Shown here piece after piece: positions 46,020-53,994 of a DNA stretch of 64,000 nucleotides; the stretch's first letter is position 1; each line of letters starts with the position of its first letter. The DNA is from Clostridiales bacterium Firm_04 (GTDB taxonomy: Bacteria; Bacillota; Clostridia; Oscillospirales; Ruminococcaceae). Made by a program: the position numbers and the translations under genes. Below the pieces are notes generated by a model, which saw only the letters and a list, made by a program, of their open reading frames with translations, was not told the DNA's origin and ran no database searches. Location: positions 23,385-87,384 of the forward strand of contig LVAJ01000029.1 of NCBI GenBank assembly GCA_001603005.1, written 5' to 3'.

Positions 46020-47606
46020 ATGAGCGAACAGAATCTCAACGAACAGAATGTACAGCCGGCTGCGGAGGACATGGATGCCCTGCGTCAGGTGCGCTTTGAC
46101 AAGCTGACCGAAATGCAGGAGAGCGGCAATGATCCGTTCGTCATCACCAAGTTCGATGTCACCGCAAGCACGGCAGAATGCCGCAGCATGTATGAGGCAG
46201 AGGAAGCAAAGCTGCCCGCTGACCTCGATGACGAGGCGAAAAAGGCTGCTTATGACGCACTCAACGAGAAGTTTACCGTCACGATCGCCGGCAGAATCAT
46301 GAGCTGGCGCAAAATGGGCAAGGCAAACTTCCTCGACCTGCGCGACAGAAGCGGCAGACTGCAGGTCTATGTCCGCATGAACGATATCGGCGAGGATGCG
46401 TTCACCGCGTTCCGCAAGTGGGATATCGGCGACATCATGGGCGTGACCGGTACGCTGTTCCGCACCAGAACCGGCGAGCTTTCCGTCCATGCGACCGCTG
46501 TGACGCTGCTCTCCAAGTCCCTCAAGCCGCTGCCGGAGAAGTTCCACGGTCTGACCGACCGCGATGCGAGATACCGTCAGCGCTATGTCGATCTCATCAT
46601 GAACGAGGATGTGCGCGATACCTTCATCAAGCGCAGCAAGATCCTCGCGACGATCCGCTCGTGGCTCGATGCACAGGGCTTCATGGAAGTCGAGACACCG
46701 ATGCTCGTTTCCAATGCCGGCGGCGCTGCTGCAAGACCGTTCGAGACACATTATAATGCGCTCGACGAGGACGTCAAGCTGCGCATTTCGCTGGAGCTCT
46801 ACCTCAAGCGCCTGATCGTCGGCGGACTCGAAAAGGTCTATGAGATCGGCAGAGTCTTCCGCAATGAGGGCGTCGATACCAAGCATAACCCCGAATTTAC
46901 GCTCATGGAGCTGTATCAGGCATACACCGACTACTACGGCATGATGGACCTGACCGAGAACATGTTCCGGCACATCGCACAGACCGTCTGCGGCACGACC
47001 TGCATCCCGTTCGGCAAGGATGAAAACGGCGAGGATATCATGATCGACCTCGGCAAGCCGTTCCGCCGCCTGACCATGATCGACGCGGTCAAGGAATATA
47101 CCGGCGTGGACTTCGACCAGATCCCCGATACCGCCGCGGCAAAGAAGATCGCGGACGAAAAGGGCGTCCACTACGAAAAGCGCCACGAAAAGGGCGATAT
47201 CCTCAACCTGTTCTTCGATGAATTTGTCGAGGAAAAGCTGATCCAGCCGACCTTTATCATGGATCATCCGGTCGAGATCTCTCCGCTGACCAAGCGCAAG
47301 CCCGATAAGCCGGACTATGTGGAGCGCTTCGAGCTCTACATCACGGCACGCGAAATGTGCAACGCCTACTCCGAGCTGAACGATCCGATCGACCAGAGAA
47401 AGCGCTTTGAAGCACAGGAAGCGCTGATCGCACAGGGCGATGAGGAAGCAAACCGCATCGACGAGGACTTCATGAATGCACTGGAAATCGGTATGCCCCC
47501 GACAGGCGGCATCGGCTTCGGCATTGACCGTCTGGTCATGCTGATGACAAACAGCCAGTCGATCCGTGACGTGCTCCTGTTCCCGACGATGAAGTCGATT
47601 GACTGA
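46020..47606 (+). CDS. lysS: Lysyl-tRNA synthetase (class II)
   Basis: A 528-residue class II enzyme. It has an OB-fold anticodon domain ('VTIAGRIMSWRKMGKANFLDLRD', about 80-105), motif 1 'FMEVETPML', motif 2 'IGRVFRNEGVDTKHNPEFTLME', and motif 3 'GMPPTGGIGFGIDRLVMLMT' at the C-terminus. It charges tRNA-Lys in the cytoplasm. It is translationally coupled to greA with a 2-base gap. Length is a little above the typical 490-500, owing to an N-terminal extension. A terminator follows. Confidence 0.97.
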   Translation: MSEQNLNEQNVQPAAEDMDALRQVRFDKLTEMQESGNDPFVITKFDVTASTAECRSMYEAEEAKLPADLDDEAKKAAYDALNEKFTVTIAGRIMSWRKMGKANFLDLRDRSGRLQVYVRMNDIGEDAFTAFRKWDIGDIMGVTGTLFRTRTGELSVHATAVTLLSKSLKPLPEKFHGLTDRDARYRQRYVDLIMNEDVRDTFIKRSKILATIRSWLDAQGFMEVETPMLVSNAGGAAARPFETHYNALDEDVKLRISLELYLKRLIVGGLEKVYEIGRVFRNEGVDTKHNPEFTLMELYQAYTDYYGMMDLTENMFRHIAQTVCGTTCIPFGKDENGEDIMIDLGKPFRRLTMIDAVKEYTGVDFDQIPDTAAAKKIADEKGVHYEKRHEKGDILNLFFDEFVEEKLIQPTFIMDHPVEISPLTKRKPDKPDYVERFELYITAREMCNAYSELNDPIDQRKRFEAQEALIAQGDEEANRIDEDFMNALEIGMPPTGGIGFGIDRLVMLMTNSQSIRDVLLFPTMKSID

Positions 47607-47620
47607 TAACCCCAAAACAC

Positions 47621-47660
47621 AACCGGCATGCCGCAGAAAACGGCGTGCCGGTTTGCTTTC
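47621..47660 (+). terminator. Intrinsic terminator of greA-lysS
   Basis: Thirteen-bp stem AACCGGCATGCCG/CGGCGTGCCGGTT with one wobble, followed by TTGCTTTCTT. Confidence 0.75.
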
Positions 47661-47676
47661 TTCACCAAATTTTCAC

Positions 47677-47705
47677 TTGACAATTTGGCGGAAATGCTGT
47701 ATAAT
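47677..47705 (+). promoter_or_regulatory. Promoter of the MarR-ABC operon
   Basis: TTGACA at 47677-47682 and TATAAT at 47700-47705, spacer 17 bp. Just downstream is the imperfect palindrome GTTTCATTGTGAAC (47706-47719), a plausible MarR site. Confidence 0.8.
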
Positions 47706-47771
47706 GTTTCATTGTGAACAGTTGGCATCTGAAACAGTTTTCATGCTGACAGAAAGGAGTTGGAACCCGAT

Positions 47772-48200
47772 TTGGAATGTGAAACCATGCTTGCACTCCG
47801 CATGCTGAATGTCAGTATCCGCAGGCGGATCGAGTCCTCGCAGGTCAAGCAGGAGCTGAATCATCTCGCCGGTCAGAACGGCTGGGTGCTCGGATATCTC
47901 GCAGACCACGAGAATGCCGACGTCTATCAGCGCGATCTGGAAAAGGAGCTCTGTATCTGCCGGTCGGCTGTCTCGAAAACCGTCGCGGCACTCGAAAAAG
48001 AGGGGCTCGTCGAACGCGGGCGCGTCGCCAGTGACGACAGGCTCAAAAAAATCGTCCTGACCGAGCGCGGCAGGGAATTTACCGAAAAGATCCGCGCGGA
48101 TAACCGCATGCTCGAAGAACAGCTCACCTGCGGCTTTTCCGATGAGGAGCTCGCTGCATTGCAGGCTTATCTGACCAGAATGCAGCAAAATCTCGCATAA
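47772..48200 (+). CDS. MarR family transcriptional regulator
   Basis: About 142 residues with the winged helix of MarR proteins: 'WVLGYLADHENADVYQRDLEKELCICRSAVSKTVAALEKEGLVER' (about 40-85) and the wing 'VASDDRLKKIVLTERGREF'. It probably represses the downstream exporter. The start is uncertain: TTG at 47772 lies 12 bases after AGGAG, while TTG at 47760 is too close and the ATG at 47787 too far. It is 24 bases from the next gene, and all four genes to 52.4 kb are closely spaced. Confidence 0.88.
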   Translation: MECETMLALRMLNVSIRRRIESSQVKQELNHLAGQNGWVLGYLADHENADVYQRDLEKELCICRSAVSKTVAALEKEGLVERGRVASDDRLKKIVLTERGREFTEKIRADNRMLEEQLTCGFSDEELAALQAYLTRMQQNLA

Positions 48201-48224
48201 TACCGAAAGGAGATCATACCGTAT

Positions 48225-49970
48225 ATGTTCCGTACCATCCAGCGCTGTCTGCGGGAATACAAAACGCCGACGATCATCACCATTCTGTTCATGACCGGTG
48301 AAGCGATCATCGAAGCGATCATCCCGTTTATCACAGCGCGTCTCGTCGATCACATCAGCGACGGCGTCGAAATGCCGTTCCTGCTGAAAACCGGTCTGCT
48401 GCTCGTGCTCATGACGCTGGTTTCGCTGTTCTTCGGCGGCTCCGCCGGATTCACCAGCGCAAAGGCTTCTGCGGGCTTTGCGAAAAATGTCCGCCACGAT
48501 ATCTTTGAAAAGGTGCAGACCTTTGCATTCAGCAACATCGACAAGTTTTCGACATCCTCGCTCGTCACCCGTCTGACGACCGATATCAACAATGTGCAGA
48601 TGGCGTTCATGATGCTGATCCGCATTGCCGTCCGCGCACCGCTGATGCTGCTCTTTTCAATCATCATGGCATTCCTCATGGGCGGCACGCTCGCAATGAC
48701 CTTCGTTGTCGTCATTCCCGTGCTGCTGTGCGGTCTGCTGCTGATCGGCAAATTCGCGCTGCCGGCATTCCGCAGAGTGTTCAAGAAATACGACAGACTG
48801 AACGAATCCATTGAGGAGAATGTCCGCGGCATGCGCGTCGTCAAGGGCTTCTCCCGCGAGGAATACGAAAAGAAAAAGTTCCGCACCGCCGCAGAGGATA
48901 TCTGCGCGGACTTCACGAAAGCCGAACGCATCGTTGCGCTGAACGGCCCGATCATGCAGATGTGCCTGTACTTCAACATGGCGTTCATCCTGATCGTCGG
49001 CTCCAAGCTCATCATCACCGGCACCGGAAACGGCATCAATGTCGGTGAAATGTCCAGCATGCTCACCTACGGCTTCCAGATCCTCATTCAGCTGATGATG
49101 CTCTCCATGATCTATGTCATGCTGACCATGTCGGCGGAATCCATCAAGCGGATCTCCGAGGTGCTCAACGAAACTGCCGATATCCACAATCCCGAAAACG
49201 CCTGCCTTGATGTGCAGGACGGCAGCATCGTCTTTGAGAACGTCAGTTTTAAATATTCCCAGAAGGCAAAGAAATTCGCGCTTTCCGATATCGACCTGAC
49301 GATCCCGTCCGGTTCGACCGTCGGCATCATCGGCGGCACCGGCTCCAGCAAATCCACGCTCGTGCAGCTGATCCCGCGGCTCTATGACGTCACAGAGGGC
49401 AATGTCAAGGTCGGCGGCATGGACGTCCGCGAATACGACCTGACGGCACTGCGCGACAGTGTTGCAATGGTGCTGCAGAAGAATGTGCTCTTTTCCGGCA
49501 CGATCAAGGAGAATCTGCGCTGGGGCAATCCCGATGCGACAGATGAGGAGCTGATCGAAGCCTGCAAGCTCGCGCAGGCACATGACTTTGTCTCCGCGTT
49601 TCCGGACGGCTACGACACCATGATCGAGCAGGGCGGCTCCAATGTCTCCGGCGGTCAGAAGCAGCGCCTCTGCATTGCGCGCGCACTGCTGAAAAAGCCG
49701 AAGATCCTGATCCTCGATGACTCCACCAGCGCGGTCGATACCAAGACCGATGCGCTGATCCGCAAGGGCTTCCGCGAATATATCCCCGACACCACGAAGA
49801 TCATCATTGCACAGCGCATCGCGTCCGTGCAGGATGCCGACATCATCCTTGTGCTCGACAACGGCAAAATCGCGGCACAGGGCACGCATGAAGAACTGTT
49901 GCAGACCAGCGAGATCTACCGCGAGGTCTATGAACAGCAGACGAACGGGGGTGACAGCGATGCCGCGTAA
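48225..49970 (+). CDS. ABC exporter subunit 1 (degenerate ATP site)
   Basis: A 581-residue half-transporter: six-helix exporter domain (about 15-310) plus nucleotide-binding domain. Walker A is 'GGTGSSKST', with Ser where Gly normally precedes Lys. The signature is 'NVSGGQKQR', and Walker B ends 'LILDDSTSAVD', with Asp replacing the catalytic Glu. In heterodimeric exporters such as BmrCD or TM287/288, one subunit has this non-catalytic site. Its stop overlaps the start of subunit 2 by 11 bases. It is preceded by a MarR regulator, suggesting inducible drug or lipid efflux. Confidence 0.92.
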   Translation: MFRTIQRCLREYKTPTIITILFMTGEAIIEAIIPFITARLVDHISDGVEMPFLLKTGLLLVLMTLVSLFFGGSAGFTSAKASAGFAKNVRHDIFEKVQTFAFSNIDKFSTSSLVTRLTTDINNVQMAFMMLIRIAVRAPLMLLFSIIMAFLMGGTLAMTFVVVIPVLLCGLLLIGKFALPAFRRVFKKYDRLNESIEENVRGMRVVKGFSREEYEKKKFRTAAEDICADFTKAERIVALNGPIMQMCLYFNMAFILIVGSKLIITGTGNGINVGEMSSMLTYGFQILIQLMMLSMIYVMLTMSAESIKRISEVLNETADIHNPENACLDVQDGSIVFENVSFKYSQKAKKFALSDIDLTIPSGSTVGIIGGTGSSKSTLVQLIPRLYDVTEGNVKVGGMDVREYDLTALRDSVAMVLQKNVLFSGTIKENLRWGNPDATDEELIEACKLAQAHDFVSAFPDGYDTMIEQGGSNVSGGQKQRLCIARALLKKPKILILDDSTSAVDTKTDALIRKGFREYIPDTTKIIIAQRIASVQDADIILVLDNGKIAAQGTHEELLQTSEIYREVYEQQTNGGDSDAA

Positions 49971-51885
49971 TACAAAAGGCTACGGCGCACCGAGAAAGCC
50001 CGGCGATGCTGCAAAATCGCTCGTCCGGATCGTCAAGATGCTCCGCGGATTCTATCCCGCGCTGCTGCCGGTCACGATCGTCTGCATCCTGTTTTCCTCT
50101 GCCACATCGTCCATTCCGGCGGTGTTCATGCAGAAGGTCATCACCGATATCCAGACCTATTCCGCATCCGGCGACTGGGAGACCGCAAAAACCGTCATTC
50201 TCCCGAAGGTCGGCGTGCTCATCGCGCTCTATGTGCTCGCACTCATTTCCATGACGCTCTGGCAGCAGCTTGTCGCGATCATGACGCAGGGATTCCTCAA
50301 CAAGATGCGCTGCACGCTGTTCGATAAGATGCAGAATCTGCCGATCCGCTATTTCGACACGCATCAGCACGGCGATATCATGAGCCACTATACGAACGAT
50401 ATCGACGCGCTCCGGCAGATGCTCTCGCAGGCGCTCCCCTCTCTGGTGCAGGCGGGCTCCGTTGTCGTGTTCGTGTTCTGCATCATGCTGTTTTACAGCT
50501 TCTGGCTGACGCTGGTCGTCATCGCGGGCATCGTCCTGATGATGATGATTTCCAAGAAGATCGGCGGCGGCTCTGCAAAATATTTCATCCGGCAGCAGCA
50601 GGCGGTCGGCAGGACCGAGGGCTATGTGCAGGAGATGATGACCGGTCAGAAGGTCGTGCAGGTCTTCTGCCACGAGCAGCAGAGTCAGCAGGATTTCGAT
50701 GCGATCAATGACGCGCTCTTTGAGGACAGCTACCGCGCACATGCCTATGCAAATGCGCTCGCGCCGATCATCCTCAACCTCGGCAATCTGCTCTATGTCA
50801 CGCTGGCAACAGTCGGCGGCGCGCTGGTCGTCCTCGGCGCGAAGAACCTTTCGTTCTCCGGTCTGCCGCTCGGCGTCAGCATTCTGGTGCCGTTCCTGAA
50901 CATGGCAAAGCAGTTCACGGGCAACCTCAATCAGGTCACGCAGCAGCTCAATGCGATCGTCATGGCGGTTGCAGGTGCGGAGCGTATCTTTGCACTCATG
51001 GATCAGGAGCCGGAAGCCGATGACGGCTATGTGACGATGGTCAATGTCACGGAGAACGCCGACGGCAGCATTTCGGAATCGAATGAGATCACGCACAAAT
51101 GGGCTTGGAAGCATCCGCATTCCGCTGACGGCTCGATCACCTATACGCCGCTGCAGGGCGACGTCACGCTCGACAGCGTGGACTTTGCCTATGAGGAAGG
51201 CAAGCCGGTCCTGCATGATGTGACGATCTTTGCAAAGCCCGGTCAGAAGATCGCGTTTGTCGGCGCGACCGGTGCCGGCAAAACCACGATCACAAACCTC
51301 ATCAACCGGTTCTATGACATCGCGGACGGCAAGATCCGCTATGACGGCATCAACATCAACAAGATCAAAAAATCCGATCTCCGCCGCTCGCTCGGCATCG
51401 TTTTGCAGGAGACAAACCTCTTTACCGGCTCGGTCATGGACAATATCCGCTACGGCAGACTGGATGCTTCCGACGAGGACTGCATCGCGGCTGCAAAGCT
51501 TGCCGGTGCTGATGACTTCATCACGCGCCTGCCGGACGGCTACGACACGATGCTGACCGGCAACGGCGCGAACCTCTCGCAGGGACAGCGGCAGCTCATC
51601 GCAATTGCCCGCGCCGCCGTCGCAGATCCGCCCGTCATGATCCTCGACGAGGCAACATCCTCGATCGACACGCGCACCGAGGCGATCGTCCAGCGCGGCA
51701 TGGATGCGCTGATGCACGGCAGAACGGTCTTTGTCATTGCGCACCGCCTCTCGACCGTCCGCAATTCGGACGTCATCATGGTGCTCGATCACGGCAGGAT
51801 CATTGAGCGCGGCAGCCACGAATCGCTGCTGGAGAAAAAAGGCACCTACTATCAGCTTTATACCGGTGCATTTGAGCTGGAATAA
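49960..51885 (+). CDS. ABC exporter subunit 2 (canonical ATP site)
   Basis: A 641-residue half-transporter with a membrane domain (about 25-330) and an extra polar loop (355-400, 'ENADGSISESNEITHKWAW') before the ATPase domain. Walker A is 'GATGAGKTT', the signature 'NLSQGQRQ' and Walker B 'VMILDEATSSID' with the catalytic Glu. It complements the degenerate site of subunit 1 in a heterodimer. The start is the ATG overlapping the previous stop region; GGGGGTGA is its ribosome binding site. The substrate is not evident. Confidence 0.92.
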   Translation: MPRNTKGYGAPRKPGDAAKSLVRIVKMLRGFYPALLPVTIVCILFSSATSSIPAVFMQKVITDIQTYSASGDWETAKTVILPKVGVLIALYVLALISMTLWQQLVAIMTQGFLNKMRCTLFDKMQNLPIRYFDTHQHGDIMSHYTNDIDALRQMLSQALPSLVQAGSVVVFVFCIMLFYSFWLTLVVIAGIVLMMMISKKIGGGSAKYFIRQQQAVGRTEGYVQEMMTGQKVVQVFCHEQQSQQDFDAINDALFEDSYRAHAYANALAPIILNLGNLLYVTLATVGGALVVLGAKNLSFSGLPLGVSILVPFLNMAKQFTGNLNQVTQQLNAIVMAVAGAERIFALMDQEPEADDGYVTMVNVTENADGSISESNEITHKWAWKHPHSADGSITYTPLQGDVTLDSVDFAYEEGKPVLHDVTIFAKPGQKIAFVGATGAGKTTITNLINRFYDIADGKIRYDGININKIKKSDLRRSLGIVLQETNLFTGSVMDNIRYGRLDASDEDCIAAAKLAGADDFITRLPDGYDTMLTGNGANLSQGQRQLIAIARAAVADPPVMILDEATSSIDTRTEAIVQRGMDALMHGRTVFVIAHRLSTVRNSDVIMVLDHGRIIERGSHESLLEKKGTYYQLYTGAFELE

Positions 51886-51900
51886 AAAGGAGACAGAATC

Positions 51901-52416
51901 ATGCTGGAAAAACTGCTGCAATTTGTGCTGAAGCTGCTGCCGAAGCCGCTGAAATCATTCTGGGACAAAAACGAACATGCCCTGCGTTACTGCTACTACG
52001 GTGCATGGACAACGGTGCTTTCGATGCTGACAAAGTTCATCGGAAAATGGCTGTTCCTGCTCGCCGGTCTGTCGGTCGATACGCAGAAGATCCCCAATTC
52101 GATCAACACGGCAGTCTCGTGGGTGATCTGCGCGACATTTGCCTTTGTGGTCAACAAGAAATACGTGTTTTACAGCAAAACCACGGAAAAACGCGATGTG
52201 CTGCGTGAAGCTTCGACATTTTTCGGCGCACGCGGATTCACATTCTTTCTGGAGTGGGGCATCATGCTGATGCCGACGATCTTCGGCTGGAACTACAATC
52301 TCATGGTCGTCCTGTCGCAGTTCATCATCTTTGCGCTGAACTATATCTTCAGCAGACTTCTGGTCTTCCGCAAGAAAAAGGAACCGCAGGCAGAGCCGGA
52401 AAAAACAGCGGAATAA
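51901..52416 (+). CDS. GtrA-like family membrane protein
   Basis: A 171-residue protein with four membrane helices in the GtrA pattern: 'LRYCYYGAWTTVLSMLTKF', 'SWVICATFAFVVNKKYVF', 'REASTFFGARGFTFFLEW', 'VVLSQFIIFALNYIFSRLLVF'. GtrA proteins are thought to flip or help transfer undecaprenyl-linked sugars for cell-envelope polysaccharides. Fifteen bases after the exporter gene, with AAAAAGGAG upstream, it is the last gene of the MarR operon, hinting that the exporter acts on envelope lipids or glycans. Confidence 0.88.
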   Translation: MLEKLLQFVLKLLPKPLKSFWDKNEHALRYCYYGAWTTVLSMLTKFIGKWLFLLAGLSVDTQKIPNSINTAVSWVICATFAFVVNKKYVFYSKTTEKRDVLREASTFFGARGFTFFLEWGIMLMPTIFGWNYNLMVVLSQFIIFALNYIFSRLLVFRKKKEPQAEPEKTAE

Positions 52417-52425
52417 CGCGGAAAA

Positions 52426-52458
52426 GAGAACGGGCAGAAACGCCTGTTCTCTTTTTTC
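52426..52458 (+). terminator. Intrinsic terminator of the MarR-ABC-GtrA operon
   Basis: Ten-bp stem GAGAACGGGC/GCCTGTTCTC followed by six T residues. Confidence 0.9.
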
Positions 52459-52470
52459 GTCAGAATTGAC

Positions 52471-52499
52471 TTGACTTTTCTGCCTGTATCGTCTATAAT
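52471..52499 (+). promoter_or_regulatory. Promoter of the YbjN-like pair
   Basis: TTGACT at 52471-52476 and TATAAT at 52494-52499, spacer 17 bp, 25 bases before the ATG. Confidence 0.8.
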
Positions 52500-52524
52500 A
52501 TAGACATGGAAAAGGAGGGATCGT

Positions 52525-52944
52525 ATGGTCTATCAGGCAACACAGGCGATCTATGACACGTTCAAGGCGCATGATCTGGAATGCGGCATCGAGGCGCGCG
52601 ATGAGTTCAGTGCGGTGCACATCGGCATCAATGTCAAGACGACTTCTTTTGAAGCAAGATTCATCTCGCGTTCGGAAGAAAACGACGTCGCACTCCGTAT
52701 TTTCAATCTGCTGAAATTTCCGCCGGAGCGCACCGAAAGCATGCTGCTCGCGGTCAATGACTGCAACAACAGATTCCGTTTTCTGCGGTTTATCGTCGAT
52801 ACCGAAAACAATACGGTCGATGCAGCGTATGACTTTACGGTTTCCGCAGAGGAGATCGGAGATGCTGCCCATGAGCTGCTGATGCGCAGCGCCGGCATTA
52901 TTGACGACTGCTATCCGGAGCTGCTCAAGGAAATTTCCGGCTGA
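52525..52944 (+). CDS. YbjN-domain-like protein 1
   Basis: A 139-residue soluble alpha/beta protein with a YbjN/type III secretion chaperone-like pattern: a beta strand 'AVHIGINVKTTSFEARFIS', 'NDVALRIFNLLKFPPERTESMLLAVNDCNNRFRFLRFIVD', and a final helix 'LLMRSAGIIDDCYPELLKE'. YbjN folds resemble secretion chaperones; function in Firmicutes is unknown. GGAGG precedes the ATG. The next gene is a divergent paralogue 25 bases downstream. Confidence 0.7.
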   Translation: MVYQATQAIYDTFKAHDLECGIEARDEFSAVHIGINVKTTSFEARFISRSEENDVALRIFNLLKFPPERTESMLLAVNDCNNRFRFLRFIVDTENNTVDAAYDFTVSAEEIGDAAHELLMRSAGIIDDCYPELLKEISG

Positions 52945-52969
52945 CGGTTCACAGAAAGGAGTGCAACAG

Positions 52970-53440
52970 ATGTTTGCTGCAACAAATGAGATCGCCGACC
53001 GTTTCACAGAGGAGGAGATCCTGTTCCGCGTCGCGGAATCGGAGGAAAGCAGCCGCGTCATTGCGGATGCGGTCGTGGAGTATGCGTGCTTCGCAGTCCA
53101 CTTCATCTCCTCGGACGACGAAAATGACGTATCTGTGCGGATTCCGCATTATGTCCGCTTCACCGACCGTGAGCGCAATGCCGTGCTCAAGGTCGCGAAT
53201 CAGATGAACAACAAGTACCGGTTCTGCAAGTTCTCGGTCAATACCGATGCGGAAGCGGTGACGCTCGAATACGATTTTCCGGAGGAAAACCGGAACGTCG
53301 CGGAGGGCGCGGTCGAGATCTTCCACCGCATCCTGCAGATCGCACAGGACGCGTATCCCGAATTTATGCGCGCGATCTGGGCGACCGAGCACGATGCACC
53401 GAATCTCGGCAGGATCGTGTTCCACGATTTCGAGGTATAA
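52970..53440 (+). CDS. YbjN-domain-like protein 2
   Basis: A 156-residue paralogue of the preceding protein, with parallel segments 'FAVHFISSDDENDVSVRIPHYVRF', 'VLKVANQMNNKYRFCKFSVNTDAEAVTLEYDFP' and 'EIFHRILQIAQDAYPEFMRAIW'. Tandem YbjN-like genes could form a heterodimer; this is inference. AGAAAGGAG lies 8 bases before the chosen ATG. A strong terminator follows. Confidence 0.7.
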   Translation: MFAATNEIADRFTEEEILFRVAESEESSRVIADAVVEYACFAVHFISSDDENDVSVRIPHYVRFTDRERNAVLKVANQMNNKYRFCKFSVNTDAEAVTLEYDFPEENRNVAEGAVEIFHRILQIAQDAYPEFMRAIWATEHDAPNLGRIVFHDFEV

Positions 53441-53444
53441 AACA

Positions 53445-53485
53445 AACATCCACCCGCTCTGAAAACGGGTGGATGTTCTCATTTT
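53445..53485 (+). terminator. Intrinsic terminator after the YbjN-like pair
   Basis: Twelve-bp stem AACATCCACCCG/CGGGTGGATGTT followed by CTCATTTT. Confidence 0.8.
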
Positions 53486-53568
53486 GTGCGGCGGGATATC
53501 GCGCACATGCACATGGTCATGACACCTGCCGTGCCGCCGACCATGCAGCCGAGGATAAATCCGAGCAT
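53479..53568 (-). CDS. DUF3789-like 29-residue membrane peptide
   Basis: The peptide begins MLGFILGCMVGGTAG, continues with VMTMCMC, and ends AISRRTK. It is one hydrophobic helix with GxxxG-type spacing and a basic tail, closely following the pattern of DUF3789 peptides found in Firmicutes, often on mobile elements. GGGAGG lies 9 bases before the ATG. The function is unknown. It overlaps the terminator of the convergent YbjN-like genes and lacks an obvious promoter, so expression is uncertain. Confidence 0.65.
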   Translation of the reverse strand: MLGFILGCMVGGTAGVMTMCMCAISRRTK

Positions 53569-53789
53569 TTCACACACCTCCCGAAACACTGTTGACAGTA
53601 TGCTCAATTTTTAGTTATTTATACAAAAATCGAAAAATCACTGTAACATTCCGCTGCAAATCCGGTTCTTATGGTTGAGCGTGCGAATACGGATCGGCGG
53701 TGCGGCATTTTTTTGCGGAGATAAATGATTTTCCGCACCGGAACATCAGAAATATCGCCTTCCTACAGAAATATTGAAATTTACGTCTC

Positions 53790-53839
53790 TCTCCCATTGC
53801 ACTTTTCACGAGAATATGTTATAAGCGGGCAGTGCCCGC
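53790..53839 (+). promoter_or_regulatory. Portable promoter repeat P4 with 15-nt palindrome (distal unit)
   Basis: CTCTCCCA, TTGCAC (53797-53802), a 17-bp spacer and TATAAG (53820-53825), running into palindrome GCGGGCAGTGCCCGC (53825-53839). Its arrangement equals P3. Confidence 0.65.
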
Positions 53840-53884
53840 ATCCGTTTTTGCTCCCATGAGGCGAAATATTGAAATTTGCGCTTC

Positions 53885-53920
53885 TCTCCCATTGCACTTT
53901 CTGCAAAAATATGATATAAT
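53885..53920 (+). promoter_or_regulatory. Portable promoter repeat P5, driving the DUF2079 gene
   Basis: TCTCCCA, TTGCAC (53892-53897), a 17-bp spacer and TATAAT (53915-53920). It is offset 95 bases from P4, with shared 'ATATTGAAATTT' sequence before both. Confidence 0.75.
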
Positions 53921-53994
53921 AAGATGTTGCACTGAAAGCCGCGTCTTCCGCAGGATCCCCCTCGCAGACGCCGGCATCATCGAAGGAGGTATTT

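Noticed and set aside
47606..47760. Riboswitch or T-box near lysS
   Set aside because: lysS is translationally coupled to greA with a 2-base gap, and the region after it is a plain terminator and a promoter.
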